62,741 bases of DNA from an uncultured Lachnospiraceae bacterium (GCA_934401915.1 CAKRSV010000012.1:1-62741), one strand, 5' to 3'; counted from the first letter of the stretch, positions 6,508 through 16,630 are shown. The notes: generated by a model not told the origin, from the sequence alone. Program-made: numbers and translations.

Positions 6508-9345
6508 TTATTTTATATAATTTCCCGCAAGCCACTTCTCGGCGATCTCCCCCTTCGGCGCGAAAGCGTCCGACTGCATATAGCTCAGAAGGCTGTTGTA
6601 CAGCCAGTCAGCCTCCGGGCAATCTTTTGCGGACAGATCTGCCTGGCAGACCAGCAGACTGCCGGCTCCCACTCTCGCCTCGTACAGAAGCCCCAGCCTG
6701 TGATTTCTCTCAAAATTGTCGATCATCCATACGATCGGTTCGATTTCCAGTTCATCCAGCACGGCGATCCTCGTATCCGTCACGATCTTCCACCACTGCG
6801 GCGTCGTACAGCCGTCGTTCGGGAAAAGTGACAGCGCCGGATGCGTCTTTTCCATGCAAAGTCCCATCGTTCCGATCGGAAGCGGCTTCCCCATGCTCTC
6901 GGAAATGGAAGCAAACATCGGATAGCACCAGAAATCCGTACAGTAGGTTCCCGGAACGGTCGCTTCGTCCCGCAGGCTGCCGCCAAAGAACAGCACCTTC
7001 TTTCCATCTCGCAGCGCCGCCAGCATCTCCTCCGGCTGCGCCGTCACAAGCACGCCGTCCGCACCATCCATCCGAGCCACATCCGGGTAGACATAGATAT
7101 CATAGTGATTCGTCAGGCTGCCCTCCGGGATTCCCTCTCCGATCACATTGACTGTTACGGTCATTATCTTAGGTCTTTCGCTGGATGAGATATGCAGGCT
7201 GCCGCTGCCGCAGTTCTTCCACCTCGTAAATTCTATGCTGCTGTCCAGCCGTATTTCCTGCAAGACCTCTCCGCTGTCCCGGTCGGCAAGCTGCACCAGA
7301 ATGGCTGCCTTGTGTTCCGGTTCCGGGCGCATACTGCAAAGCAGCACGTCAAAGGTAAAGGCTTCTCCGGCGCGGTACACATAGCGCGGAAAACGAAGCT
7401 GGATCACCCGGTCGTTGCAGAACTCTCTCCACTCTTTTGCCCGGATCAGTCCCTTATTTTCCATAAAGGCATTTAAGATCCCAACTAACGCAGTTCCCTG
7501 CCCGGTAAAGTCCTGCAGGTCAAGAAGCTGAAAGCCCGACAGTTCCCGGCTTCGGAACGCCGTCTCCAGCTCGCGTTTATAACATTCTATCGCCAGATGC
7601 CCGGACGCCCGGAAGAAATCGTCTGCCTTTTCCAGCATCCCTTTTTCCTCCAGTCTCTCCCGGAAGATCCTGAGATTCTCCGGCTGGAGCACCCCGGTAT
7701 ATTTTTCGATCTCGCGGTAGTCCGGGTAGAACTCGTACTGTCCGATCTCATGGGATACCACCGGCACGTGAGGGATCACCTCTTCTCCCTTTTCCACCGT
7801 CACCTTGCGGACGCCGGTCTGATACTGAATCTCGACCTCCTCCGTTCCGTTCCCGGCATCGGCTGCGGTCTGCGGGCAGATCACCGGATCGTAGCTGTAG
7901 CAGTTTTCCGGCTCTGTCACCTGTACGTGCCCCTGCGGCGCGTCGCACATCGCATAAGATCCCCGGAACCGCCTTTCCTTGGTAAAGCGCACCCCGCAGA
8001 AGAAATCGTCGTGCGGCAGCACCTCCGGAAACCACTGGAAATTATTGGAACCCTGCACATACCAGTGTCTTGCATCTCTCGCCTTGTATTTTTCCAGGAT
8101 CTCGTCCAGTACCTGCTTGCTGCCCCACAGTTCATTTCCCAGAGAAAAGATCAGAAAGGACGGATGGTTTCCAAACTCCCGCAGGATCCGGAAGCCCTCC
8201 TCCAGCAGATAGGCGCGCCCTGCCTTCTCCGCCTCCGTCTCGTTCTCGCCTGCCACGGTTCCCCAGAAGGGAAGCTCCGGCGCCAGATAGATACCCATCT
8301 CGTCCGCTGCCGCGAAAGCAGCCTCCGGCGGACAGCAGGTGTGGAAACGATAATGGTTCACGCCGTACTCCTTCGCCGTACTGAACACCTCCCTCCACTG
8401 CGCCTTATCCATCGGCGCGTAGCCGGTCAGCGGAAAGATCAGTCCGTCGTGCTTGCCGCGCAGCATGATCTGCAAGTCATTAAGGTAGAACGAACGCTCC
8501 CTGGTATGCAGATCCCGGAAGCCAACGATCGTCTCTGCCTGACCGTCGCCGATCCGCAGCGTTACCCGGTAACAGTTAGGGGTATACTCGTTCCAAAGAC
8601 GGATCTCCCGCTCCTTGGGAATTTCTATCAGGATCTGGCGTCTCCCGTCTGCGGTCAGGTCGACCGGCGCCTCGCAGGAAAGAAGAACCTCCGCAGGCAC
8701 ATTTTCCGCGCCCTGCTCCAGACGTTCGCAGACGATCTGCAGCGTTCTCTTCTTTTCCGCCGCACAGCATTTTGTCGTGTAGCTGATGTCCAGATGCCTT
8801 TTTTCTGCGCTTGCGCTGACGGTAAGGTCGCTGATCCTTACCTCCGGCTCGAAGGTCAGGCTGATCTCGCCCAGGATCCCGTTCCAGTTCGTCTGCGTGT
8901 CCGGCGACGTCATATGCCCTCCCGGTGTCGCATAGCCCACGTTGGATACCATGACTGTGAGCCGGTGTTTTGCCTTTGTCAGATAGCCGGTCAGGTCGTA
9001 GCTGTGCGCACAGGCAAAGCTGTCCTGTTTCCCCGCATACCGGTCGTCGATCCACACATGGGATATCCGGGTGCGCTCCAGCTTCAGAATGGCGATCGAG
9101 CCGATCTGCTCCTCCGTCAGTTCAAGCTCCTTTGCAAACCACGCATATCCTTCAAAATGATAAGGCTCCGTCAGATACCCTGTCTCGCGCGCCGCGCTCC
9201 GTGCGCCCTTGCACGCCTGTGCCGTTGTCGTCGGCAGACAGATCGAATCCTCCAGCCCCTGCCGGAAAAAGCCGTCCTCTATTCCTCTTTTTGCTGTATC
9301 CAGCCGGAAAGACCACTCCCCGGATAAATCAATCTTTTTTCCCAT
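6508..9345 (-). CDS. Glycoside hydrolase family 2 protein
   Basis: This 945-residue enzyme has the GH2 order: sugar-binding jelly roll (about 1-165), immunoglobulin-like domain (about 170-280) and a TIM barrel. NHYRFHTCCPP is at about 330, the acid/base candidate is Glu405 in SLGNELWG, and the nucleophile candidate is Glu533 in SHEIGQ. A long C-terminal part carries further beta domains. No signal peptide is seen, so it is probably cytoplasmic and acts on imported oligosaccharides. The barrel resembles beta-galactosidase/beta-glucuronidase relatives, but the usual specificity residues cannot be assigned. The start has a GGGGGT-type site upstream. A possible LacI-like site, TGTAAACGTATTCC, lies about 20 bases upstream. 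Confidence 0.85.
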   Translation of the reverse strand: MGKKIDLSGEWSFRLDTAKRGIEDGFFRQGLEDSICLPTTTAQACKGARSAARETGYLTEPYHFEGYAWFAKELELTEEQIGSIAILKLERTRISHVWIDDRYAGKQDSFACAHSYDLTGYLTKAKHRLTVMVSNVGYATPGGHMTSPDTQTNWNGILGEISLTFEPEVRISDLTVSASAEKRHLDISYTTKCCAAEKKRTLQIVCERLEQGAENVPAEVLLSCEAPVDLTADGRRQILIEIPKEREIRLWNEYTPNCYRVTLRIGDGQAETIVGFRDLHTRERSFYLNDLQIMLRGKHDGLIFPLTGYAPMDKAQWREVFSTAKEYGVNHYRFHTCCPPEAAFAAADEMGIYLAPELPFWGTVAGENETEAEKAGRAYLLEEGFRILREFGNHPSFLIFSLGNELWGSKQVLDEILEKYKARDARHWYVQGSNNFQWFPEVLPHDDFFCGVRFTKERRFRGSYAMCDAPQGHVQVTEPENCYSYDPVICPQTAADAGNGTEEVEIQYQTGVRKVTVEKGEEVIPHVPVVSHEIGQYEFYPDYREIEKYTGVLQPENLRIFRERLEEKGMLEKADDFFRASGHLAIECYKRELETAFRSRELSGFQLLDLQDFTGQGTALVGILNAFMENKGLIRAKEWREFCNDRVIQLRFPRYVYRAGEAFTFDVLLCSMRPEPEHKAAILVQLADRDSGEVLQEIRLDSSIEFTRWKNCGSGSLHISSSERPKIMTVTVNVIGEGIPEGSLTNHYDIYVYPDVARMDGADGVLVTAQPEEMLAALRDGKKVLFFGGSLRDEATVPGTYCTDFWCYPMFASISESMGKPLPIGTMGLCMEKTHPALSLFPNDGCTTPQWWKIVTDTRIAVLDELEIEPIVWMIDNFERNHRLGLLYEARVGAGSLLVCQADLSAKDCPEADWLYNSLLSYMQSDAFAPKGEIAEKWLAGNYIK

Positions 9346-9411
9346 ACGATACCCCCATTTGATTCATGTAAACGTATTCCCGCTGCCTGCGGGCAGTGTT
9401 CTATTTATAGT

Positions 9412-9452
9412 AAAAACCCCCGCAGATATTGATTGTATCATATCCGCGGGGG
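9412..9452 (-). terminator. Terminator of the symporter gene
   Basis: Read on the minus strand, CCCCCGCGGATAT pairs with ATATCTGCGGGGG around a short loop and is followed by TTTTTA. It ends the symporter transcript before the GH2 gene. Confidence 0.85.
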
Positions 9453-9482
9453 CTTCTCTACCGGTTATCTGTCTCTTCCGGA

Positions 9483-10934
9483 TCAATCCTTGTATTTTAC
9501 CGCCTCATCAAAGAGATCCTGCACTTCCTTCGACGGTGCCTGCGTACACAGCGTCGTAATGACTGCTGCCGCAAGACCGAGCGCAAAGCCGGGCAGAAGC
9601 TCGTAAATTCCGGTGGAAGAAAGGAACATATACCATAATACATCCACCACAGCGCCTACCACGATACCGGCTACCGCTCCCTTAAAGTTAAAGCGTTTCC
9701 AGAAAAGGCTCAGCATGATCGCGGGGCCGAATGCCGCACCGAAAATACCCCACGCGTTGGAAACCAGCGCCATGATCGAGCCGGCGTTCGGGTTTGATGC
9801 GATCACGAGCGCCATCGCTGCAATGGCAAGTACCACCACGCGGCCTACCCACAGCATTTCCTTATCATTCGCCTTGCCCTTACGGATGGCAGGCTTATAC
9901 ACATCGCTCGCAAACGCAGAAGCCGCAGCCAGAAGCTGGCTGTCCGCCGTACTCATGGAAGCTGCCAGCACTGCCGAAAGCAGGATGCCGGAGATCACTC
10001 CCGGGAAGATCTTACGCACGATCGCAATAAATACCAGAGAATTTTCATTGATCGTCTCATCAAAGCCAAGGAACATTCTTCCGATAATACCGATCAGCGT
10101 TGCGAAGATGACGATCAGAACTGTCCAGGTAATTCCGATCTTCGCCGACTTTTTCAGCTCCTTCTGGGACTTGATCGACATAAAGCGGATGATGATATGA
10201 GGCATACCAAAATAGCCAAGTCCCCACGCCAGACCGGATACGATATCCTTCCAGTTTGAAAAAGCGTTCCAGTAATCGCCGGTCATCACTTCCATCGAAG
10301 AAGTGTCCAGCATCGCTGCCGCAAAGATCGGTGCGATGAACATAGCGCCCAGGATCAACATTCCCTGGAAAAAGTCCGTCCAGCACACAGCGGAAAAGCC
10401 GCCGAGGAACGTGTATCCGACAATGATGATCGCTGCAAGATACATCGCTATCATCGGATCCATTCCAATGACTGTGTTAAACAGCGTACCGCACGCCTTG
10501 ACGCTCGACGCTGCATAGATCGTGTAAGCAACCAGAAAGACCACCGCACAGATGATCTGCAATGCCAGCGATTTAGATAAAAAACGGTTCGTCAGATACT
10601 GCGGAACCGTGATGGAATCCTTCGCCACGATGGAAAATCTCCGCAGACGCGGCGCCTCTAAGATCCAGCTGATCGTATAGCCGATCGCCAGACCGACCGG
10701 GATCCAGACCTGTCCCAGTCCCAGCGCATAGATGGATGTCGGCAATCCCATAAGCACCCACGCGCTCATATCGGATGCGCCGGCAGACAGCGCTGCCACC
10801 CAGGCTCCCATCTGACGTCCGCCCAGAAAATATGTTTTTTCGCCGCTGTTCTTATTCTTAAAGAAGAAATAAACACCGATTCCAAGCATAAAGATCAGAT
10901 AGATGATAAATACTACAATTTCTGATGTTTTCAT
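9483..10934 (-). CDS. putP: Sodium/solute symporter, PutP-like
   Basis: This 483-residue integral membrane protein of the SSS family imports a solute, probably proline, with Na+. There are about 12-13 hydrophobic spans. Family marks include FLGGRQMGAWVAALSAGASDMSAW (about 36-60), whose Ser/Gly-rich segment forms the Na+ site, and ILLSAVLAASMSTADSQLL in the middle. The ribosome site GGAGAGGAG precedes the ATG. The gene is monocistronic, with its own terminator downstream. Proline specificity is inferred from overall similarity to PutP; pantothenate or other SSS substrates are less likely. Confidence 0.85.
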   Translation of the reverse strand: MKTSEIVVFIIYLIFMLGIGVYFFFKNKNSGEKTYFLGGRQMGAWVAALSAGASDMSAWVLMGLPTSIYALGLGQVWIPVGLAIGYTISWILEAPRLRRFSIVAKDSITVPQYLTNRFLSKSLALQIICAVVFLVAYTIYAASSVKACGTLFNTVIGMDPMIAMYLAAIIIVGYTFLGGFSAVCWTDFFQGMLILGAMFIAPIFAAAMLDTSSMEVMTGDYWNAFSNWKDIVSGLAWGLGYFGMPHIIIRFMSIKSQKELKKSAKIGITWTVLIVIFATLIGIIGRMFLGFDETINENSLVFIAIVRKIFPGVISGILLSAVLAASMSTADSQLLAAASAFASDVYKPAIRKGKANDKEMLWVGRVVVLAIAAMALVIASNPNAGSIMALVSNAWGIFGAAFGPAIMLSLFWKRFNFKGAVAGIVVGAVVDVLWYMFLSSTGIYELLPGFALGLAAAVITTLCTQAPSKEVQDLFDEAVKYKD

Positions 10935-11117
10935 ATGTACTCCTCTCCTACTGCATTTTTAAGGCTCCCCGCCTCTGTCTCTTTACAAGCCGCATCGCAG
11001 CTTTCTCTCTATGCTATCACAACTTTCCGGTAAAAAACAACCTGTTTCTTCTATTTCTGTATATATTTCGTAACAGTTCATTCTATATAAAGAGCGCCTT
11101 GATAAAATGAAATAAAC

Positions 11118-12221
11118 CTACCTTATCAGATATTCTTCTATCGTCCGGGCAGCCTGTCCGTTTACGCCGTCCTGCTGCCTTTTTTTCATCGTTTCCCGGC
11201 ACGGCTCCTGCAGCAGCCTGTCCATCGCTTTTTCAAGTCCGCGCCCCGGATGCTTCACACCAAGACTCATGCCCTGCCGCACAAAATACTTCATATTCTT
11301 TGTCTCACACCCCGGGATCGGCGTGATATGGATCATCGGGATCTGCGCGACCGCCGTCTCCGTGCTCGACAGCCCGCCCGGCTTTGTGAGCACCAGTTCG
11401 CTCGCCTTCATATACAGATCCATTTCTTCCGTGTAGGAGAGCAGAATCATGCGGTGGCCGTATCTTTTCCGAAGGCTCCGGTAGAGCTTGCGGTTGCTGC
11501 CGCACACGATGATCGGGCAGAAATTCTCCCGCCTTTCACACCACCGGTTGACGATGGCGGCAATGCGTTTGATGCTGCCCGCGCCCATGCTGCCGCCGCA
11601 CACCAGCACGTAGGAGCGGTCTTCGTCCAGACCAAGGCGCTCCTTTGCCTGCCGCCCCGTCATCCGCTCCCGGAAGCACGGATGGGTCGGAATCCCCGTG
11701 ATCCAGAGCTTTTCCTTCGGGATGCCCCTCCTGGTGTACTCCTTCACCAGCTTCTCCGACGGGATCGCAAGATGTCCGCACTCTGTCTCCTCCGTAAAAG
11801 GAATGCAGGTATAGTCTGTCACAATGAACACCGTCGGAGGCAGCTCTGCGCCCTGCCTCCTGAGTCTCGTCACCATCTCTGCCGGATACAGGTGCGTCAT
11901 CAGCAGCGCGTCAAAGGAATGTTCCGCCAGATATTTCTCCAGCACCGGCGCCATCCTGCCGTTGACATGATAGACCGGCGAACGGAAGGGAAGTCTCCGG
12001 TACAGGTTGCCCAACCGGTAGATCATGCCGAACAGCCGCGGCGATCTCTGCACCATGCGGATGTAGAGCAGATCGATCCCCTTCGAAAGCCAGTCGTCCT
12101 TGAGGTCGTACGGATTGAGCACCGTCACCCGGTGTCCGTCCATTGTAAGCTGCGCCTGCATCGCCCGCGCCGCCGCATTGTGGCCGCCGCCCGTGCCGCA
12201 GGTCATGATCAGGATCTCCAT
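11118..12221 (-). CDS. UgtP/MGDG-synthase-like glycosyltransferase
   Basis: This 367-residue GT28-type enzyme probably transfers a sugar to diacylglycerol to make membrane glycolipid. The N-terminus MEILIMTCGTGGGHNAAA is the lipid-facing Rossmann start of MGDG-synthase/UgtP proteins. LVCGGSMGAGS and LTKPGGLSSTE mark the donor-binding half. The longer frame back to 12356 was rejected because this Met fits the family start and has GGTGG upstream. The gene overlaps plsY by 13 bases, so the two membrane-lipid genes are translationally coupled. Confidence 0.85.
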   Translation of the reverse strand: MEILIMTCGTGGGHNAAARAMQAQLTMDGHRVTVLNPYDLKDDWLSKGIDLLYIRMVQRSPRLFGMIYRLGNLYRRLPFRSPVYHVNGRMAPVLEKYLAEHSFDALLMTHLYPAEMVTRLRRQGAELPPTVFIVTDYTCIPFTEETECGHLAIPSEKLVKEYTRRGIPKEKLWITGIPTHPCFRERMTGRQAKERLGLDEDRSYVLVCGGSMGAGSIKRIAAIVNRWCERRENFCPIIVCGSNRKLYRSLRKRYGHRMILLSYTEEMDLYMKASELVLTKPGGLSSTETAVAQIPMIHITPIPGCETKNMKYFVRQGMSLGVKHPGRGLEKAMDRLLQEPCRETMKKRQQDGVNGQAARTIEEYLIR

Positions 12222-12826
12222 AACAGTCCCACCTTTATCCTTTCCCGTTCCTCCGTGCTGCGGTGCAGCCGGAATACCACCGCCGCCGTGATGATCGCGA
12301 AGCCAAGCGTGACCGAATTTTCTACCCGCAGAAGCACCATCGCCACGAGCGCGCATCCGTAAGCCACGATCGTCCGGTAAAAGTGCGGATTGACCTGGAG
12401 CACTACCGAGAAAAACAGAAACGATACGATCATGACCTCAAGCGGGAGACGCATCGGCAAAATTCCTATCAGACAGCCGAACGTGACTGCGATCCCCTTT
12501 CCACCTTCAAACCCGTGAAAGACCGGGTAGATATGGCCGATCACCGGGGCGGCGAGCACCAGGGCAAAAGCCAGTCCGTGAAGAACCTCTCCCGGCTCTC
12601 TTCCCAGGTAGAACGCCACGGGCAGGTATCCCTTCAAAAGCTCGCATAAAAGCGTAAGAAGGCCACACGCAAAGCCTCCATAGACAAATGCGTTGGCCGT
12701 TCCCGGATTGTGGTCTTCGCTTTCCGTCAGGATATCTCTCCGGTGCAGAAGCCGCGCCCAGAAAGGCGCGTACAAGATGCTGCCGGACAGATATCCGATC
12801 ATCGTATAGCACAGTATTCGAAACAT
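12209..12826 (-). CDS. plsY: Glycerol-3-phosphate acyltransferase PlsY
   Basis: PlsY acylates glycerol-3-phosphate from acyl-phosphate, the first step of phospholipid synthesis. The 205 residues contain five or more membrane spans and the family motifs: GSILYAPFWARLL near the N-terminus, HNPGTANAF (about 39-47, usually NPGstN) and GFEGGKGIAVTFG (about 105-117). The product of the overlapping downstream gene probably uses diacylglycerol, so both act in the same membrane pathway. Many genomes carry more than one plsY paralogue, so this may not be the only copy. Confidence 0.88.
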   Translation of the reverse strand: MFRILCYTMIGYLSGSILYAPFWARLLHRRDILTESEDHNPGTANAFVYGGFACGLLTLLCELLKGYLPVAFYLGREPGEVLHGLAFALVLAAPVIGHIYPVFHGFEGGKGIAVTFGCLIGILPMRLPLEVMIVSFLFFSVVLQVNPHFYRTIVAYGCALVAMVLLRVENSVTLGFAIITAAVVFRLHRSTEERERIKVGLLWRS

Positions 12827-12861
12827 GACTTCCGTATTCCTTTCGCTGTGTATCTTACCGT

Positions 12862-14763
12862 TTACTCCGCTATGGCGTTTCCGGTGTAGAGCTGATAGTA
12901 CCTGCCCTTCTCGTCAATGAGCTGGTCGTGCGTACCACGCTCGATGATGCGTCCCTGCTCCAACACCATGATACAGTCTGAATTCTTGACCGTGGACAGA
13001 CGGTGGGCAATGACAAACGTGGTCCTGCCCTTCATCAGCTTATCCATACCATCCTGCACGATCCGCTCCGTTCTCGTATCGATGGAGCTTGTCGCCTCAT
13101 CCAGGATCAGCACTGGCGGATCTGCAACGGCTGCCCTCGCGATCGCCAGAAGCTGTCTCTGTCCCTGGCTTAAATTAGCGCCGTCGCCGGTCAGCATGGT
13201 CTGATACCCCTCCGGGAGATGACGGATGAATCCGTCCGCATTTGCGAGCTTTGCCGCCCGGATCACTTCTTCCTCCGTAGCGTCCAGCTTTCCGAAGCGG
13301 ATATTGTCCATGACCGTTCCTGTGAACAGATGCGTATCCTGCAGAACGATGCCGAGCGACCTGCGCAGATCTGCCTTTTTGATCTTATTGACGTTGATCC
13401 CGTCGTAGCGGATCTTTCCATCCTGAATATCGTAGAAACGGTTGATCAGGTTCGTGATCGTGGTCTTGCCGGCGCCCGTGGAGCCGACAAAGGCGATCTT
13501 CTGTCCCGGCTGCGCATACAGGCTCACCTCATGGAGAACGATCTTTTCATCATTATATCCAAAATCCACATTTTCAAAAACAACATCGCCCTTGAGCTCT
13601 ACATAATCCACCGAATGATCCGCCTGGTGCTCATGTCTCCACGCCCAGCGTCCGGTACGCTCCGCACTCTCCACCAGTCTGCCGTCCTCTTCGCGGACAT
13701 TGACCAGCGTCACATACCCTTCGTCCTTCTCCGGCACTTCGTCCATCATGCGGAAGATCCGCTCCGCTCCGGCCATCGCCATAACGACGGAGTTAAACTG
13801 CTGACTGATCTGGTTGATCGGCATATTAAAGCTCTTGTTAAAGGTCAGGAAACTTGCCAGCGAACCGAGGGAAAGTCCCGATACGCCGGACAGCGCAAGG
13901 ATTCCTCCCACGATCGCACATACCACATAGCTCACATTGCCAAGCTGGGCGTTTACCGGTCCCACGATGTTGACCAGATAGTTTGCGTTATTGGCGCTGT
14001 TGTAAAGATTGTCGTTCAGTTCCCGGAACTCTTCCATATTTTTTTCTTCATGGCAGAATACCTTCACCACCTTCTGCCCGTTCATCATCTCTTCGATAAA
14101 GCCGTTGACCTTACCGAGATCCTTCTGCTGCTGCAGGAAATAGCGTCCGCTCAGCCCTGCCACCTTTTTGGTCGCCACCAGCATGACCGCTACCATCAGA
14201 AGCGTCACGATCGTAAGCGGCACGCTCAGGATGATCATACTGATCAAAACGCTGACGATGGTGATCGCGCTGTTGAACACCTGCGGCATACTCTGGCTGA
14301 TCATCTGGCGCAGGGTGTCCGTATCATTTGTGTAGACAGACATGATATCGCCGTGGGAATGGGTATCAAAATACTTGATCGGCAGCTTTTCCATATGGGA
14401 AAACAGATCGTTCCGCAGATTCCGGAGCGTTCCCTGCGTCACATACACCATCAGCAGGTTATACAGATAGGCCGCCACAATTCCGATCGCGTAGAAGCAC
14501 CCTACCCGCAGGATTGCATAGGCAAGTGCTGCAAAGTCCGGCGACTCACTACCAAGCATCGGCGTGATATAGTCGTCGATCAGGCGCTGGATAAACAGCG
14601 TTCCCTGCACGTTCATCAACACGCTGACAAGGATCAGGACCGCCACCGCTACCAGATGGAATCCGTAGCTCTTGGCAACATATCCGATCAGTCTCTTAAA
14701 AATCTTTCCGGGGTTTTCGATCTTCGGCCCCTGCATTGACATTCTTCCTCTTGGTCCCGGCAT
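12862..14763 (-). CDS. ABC exporter half-transporter with canonical ATP site
   Basis: This 633-residue protein has an N-terminal six-span exporter domain and a C-terminal ATPase. Walker A is GSTGAGKTT, the signature LSQGQ, Walker B VLILDEATSSID and the switch region IAHRLSTV. An insertion of about 40 charged residues lies between the domains (about 355-395). It starts in a TAATG overlap with the stop of the preceding half-transporter, so the two are made together. The partner has a degenerate site; this subunit supplies the catalytic Glu and His. Multidrug or lipid export is likely but the substrate is unknown. Confidence 0.9.
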   Translation of the reverse strand: MPGPRGRMSMQGPKIENPGKIFKRLIGYVAKSYGFHLVAVAVLILVSVLMNVQGTLFIQRLIDDYITPMLGSESPDFAALAYAILRVGCFYAIGIVAAYLYNLLMVYVTQGTLRNLRNDLFSHMEKLPIKYFDTHSHGDIMSVYTNDTDTLRQMISQSMPQVFNSAITIVSVLISMIILSVPLTIVTLLMVAVMLVATKKVAGLSGRYFLQQQKDLGKVNGFIEEMMNGQKVVKVFCHEEKNMEEFRELNDNLYNSANNANYLVNIVGPVNAQLGNVSYVVCAIVGGILALSGVSGLSLGSLASFLTFNKSFNMPINQISQQFNSVVMAMAGAERIFRMMDEVPEKDEGYVTLVNVREEDGRLVESAERTGRWAWRHEHQADHSVDYVELKGDVVFENVDFGYNDEKIVLHEVSLYAQPGQKIAFVGSTGAGKTTITNLINRFYDIQDGKIRYDGINVNKIKKADLRRSLGIVLQDTHLFTGTVMDNIRFGKLDATEEEVIRAAKLANADGFIRHLPEGYQTMLTGDGANLSQGQRQLLAIARAAVADPPVLILDEATSSIDTRTERIVQDGMDKLMKGRTTFVIAHRLSTVKNSDCIMVLEQGRIIERGTHDQLIDEKGRYYQLYTGNAIAE

Positions 14764-16514
14764 TATTCTTCACCTGCCTTTTCATCAAAATCGCCGCCCC
14801 CGTTCGTCTGGGATTCATATACCTCGCGGTAGATCTCATTGTCGCGGAGCAGCTCTTCATGCGTTCCGAAGCCGTTTACACAGCCGTTGTCCATCACGAT
14901 GATCCGGTCTGCGTCCTGCACGCTGGAAATACGCTGCGCAATGATCAGTTTGGTCGTCTCCGGGATCTCCTCTGCAAACGCTCTCCTTATCTTCGCATCC
15001 GTAGCGGTATCGACCGCGCTGGTGCTGTCGTCGAGGATCAGGATCTTCGGTTTCTTCAGAAGCGCTCTGGCAATACAAAGACGCTGCTTCTGACCGCCAG
15101 ACACGTTCGAGCCGCCCTGCTCGATATGTGTCTGGTAGCCGTCCGGCATCTTCTCGATAAACTCATCCGCGCACGCCAGCCGACAGGCTCTCCTGCACTC
15201 TTCCTCCGACGCATGCTCATCGCCCCAGCGCAGGTTCTCCAGGATCGTGCCGGAGAACAGCACATTCTTCTGCAACACGACCGAAACCTGGTCACGCAGC
15301 ACTTCCATATCGTACTCCCGGACGTCATGACCGCCGACCAGCACCTCACCGGACGTCACATCGTACAGACGGCTCACCAGATTGACCAGACTCGTCTTGG
15401 CGCTTCCGGTTCCGCCGATAATGCCGATCGTCTCCCCTGCCCGGATCTTCAAGTTGATATGGTGCAATACGAACTCTTTACTTTCCTTATTATATGCAAA
15501 ATCTACATCGCGAAACTCGATCTCTCCGTTCGGTACCTCCATCAGCGGCTCCTCCGGGTTCTTCAGATCGCTGTCCTCGGTAAGCACCTCGTAGATACGC
15601 TGCAGACTCGCCTGCCCCATACTGATCATTACAAACACCATGGAAAGCATCATCAGACTCATCAGAATGTTCATGCAGTACGCCAGAAGGCTCATCAGCT
15701 CTCCAGTCGTCAGCGTGTTCTGCACGATCGATTTCGCACCAAGCCAGCTTATCAGCAGGATACAGCCGTACACCGCCGTCATCATTACCGGATTATTCAG
15801 GATCACGCTCTTCTCCGCTTTGGAAAAGATATCATAGATGTTCTGGCTCGCTGTTTTTAATTTATCCGTCTCATAGTCCTCTCTGACATAGGCCTTTACC
15901 ACGCGGATCGCGCTCACGTTCTCCTGAACGGAAGCGTTCAGCTCATCGTATTTCGGGAACGCCTGCTGGAAATACTTCATCGCGCCCTTAATGATAAAGA
16001 ACAGCGCAAAGCCGAGCAGAAATACCGCCACCAGATAAATGCTCGCCAGACGCGCATTGATGATAAACGCCATCGCCATCGCACAGATCAGACTCAGCGG
16101 CGCACGGAAACACATCCGCAGCACCATCTGATAGCCCATCTGTACATTGGATACGTCCGTCGTAAGCCTTGTGACAAGACTTGCCGTGCTGAACTTATCC
16201 AGATTGGCAAACGAAAAGGTCTGGATCTTCTCAAACATTGCCTGCCGCAGATTCCTGGCAAAACCGGTCGACGCCTTCGCCCCGTACTTGCCGCCCATGA
16301 TCCCGGCAAACAGCCCGCACAGCGCCGCAGCGATCATTGTACCGCCCACGATATAAATGTGCTGCATATTGCCCGCGTCCACACCATCATCGATGATCGA
16401 CGCCATCAGAAACGGAATAAACGTTTCAAAGATGACCTCCAGGATCATAAATACCGGTGTCAGGAAGGAGTCTTTCTTGAATTCTCCCACATATTCCAAT
16501 AACTTCTTAATCAT
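14763..16514 (-). CDS. ABC exporter half-transporter with degenerate ATP site
   Basis: This 583-residue six-span plus ATPase protein is the partner of the next gene. Its Walker A reads GGTGSAKTS (about 367-375) with Ala for the last Gly. The Walker B Glu is replaced by Asp (ILILDD, about 491-496) and the switch His by Gln (IIAQRISS, about 527). The signature VSGGQ is intact. These changes are typical of the inactive side in heterodimeric exporters such as BmrC/D or TM287/288. The start at 16514 has GAGGAT just upstream; the ORF could extend 14 codons further but would lose this site. Confidence 0.9.
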   Translation of the reverse strand: MIKKLLEYVGEFKKDSFLTPVFMILEVIFETFIPFLMASIIDDGVDAGNMQHIYIVGGTMIAAALCGLFAGIMGGKYGAKASTGFARNLRQAMFEKIQTFSFANLDKFSTASLVTRLTTDVSNVQMGYQMVLRMCFRAPLSLICAMAMAFIINARLASIYLVAVFLLGFALFFIIKGAMKYFQQAFPKYDELNASVQENVSAIRVVKAYVREDYETDKLKTASQNIYDIFSKAEKSVILNNPVMMTAVYGCILLISWLGAKSIVQNTLTTGELMSLLAYCMNILMSLMMLSMVFVMISMGQASLQRIYEVLTEDSDLKNPEEPLMEVPNGEIEFRDVDFAYNKESKEFVLHHINLKIRAGETIGIIGGTGSAKTSLVNLVSRLYDVTSGEVLVGGHDVREYDMEVLRDQVSVVLQKNVLFSGTILENLRWGDEHASEEECRRACRLACADEFIEKMPDGYQTHIEQGGSNVSGGQKQRLCIARALLKKPKILILDDSTSAVDTATDAKIRRAFAEEIPETTKLIIAQRISSVQDADRIIVMDNGCVNGFGTHEELLRDNEIYREVYESQTNGGGDFDEKAGEE

Positions 16515-16630
16515 ATCGATCCTCATTTCCTCGCATTTTTTATATACTTTCCGCAAAAACGCCTACCTTTTATTGTATCGAAATAAAAAAAGAAGTCAAA
16601 GGAATCTCTAAAAATTTATAAGATTTCACA

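Noticed and set aside
7597..9327. Long plus-strand open frame of 576 codons
   Set aside because: It lies exactly opposite the GH2 gene, has no known motif and is rich in Arg/His/Leu/Pro, as expected of a shadow frame opposite a GC-biased gene.
9374..9400. Catabolite-repression (cre) site upstream of the GH2 gene
   Set aside because: TGTAAACGTATTCC differs from the cre consensus at two positions in either orientation, so it is mentioned only as a possible LacI-like site.
13219..14739. 506-codon plus-strand frame
   Set aside because: It is antisense to the canonical ABC exporter subunit, with no ribosome site and a His/Arg/Gln-rich shadow composition.
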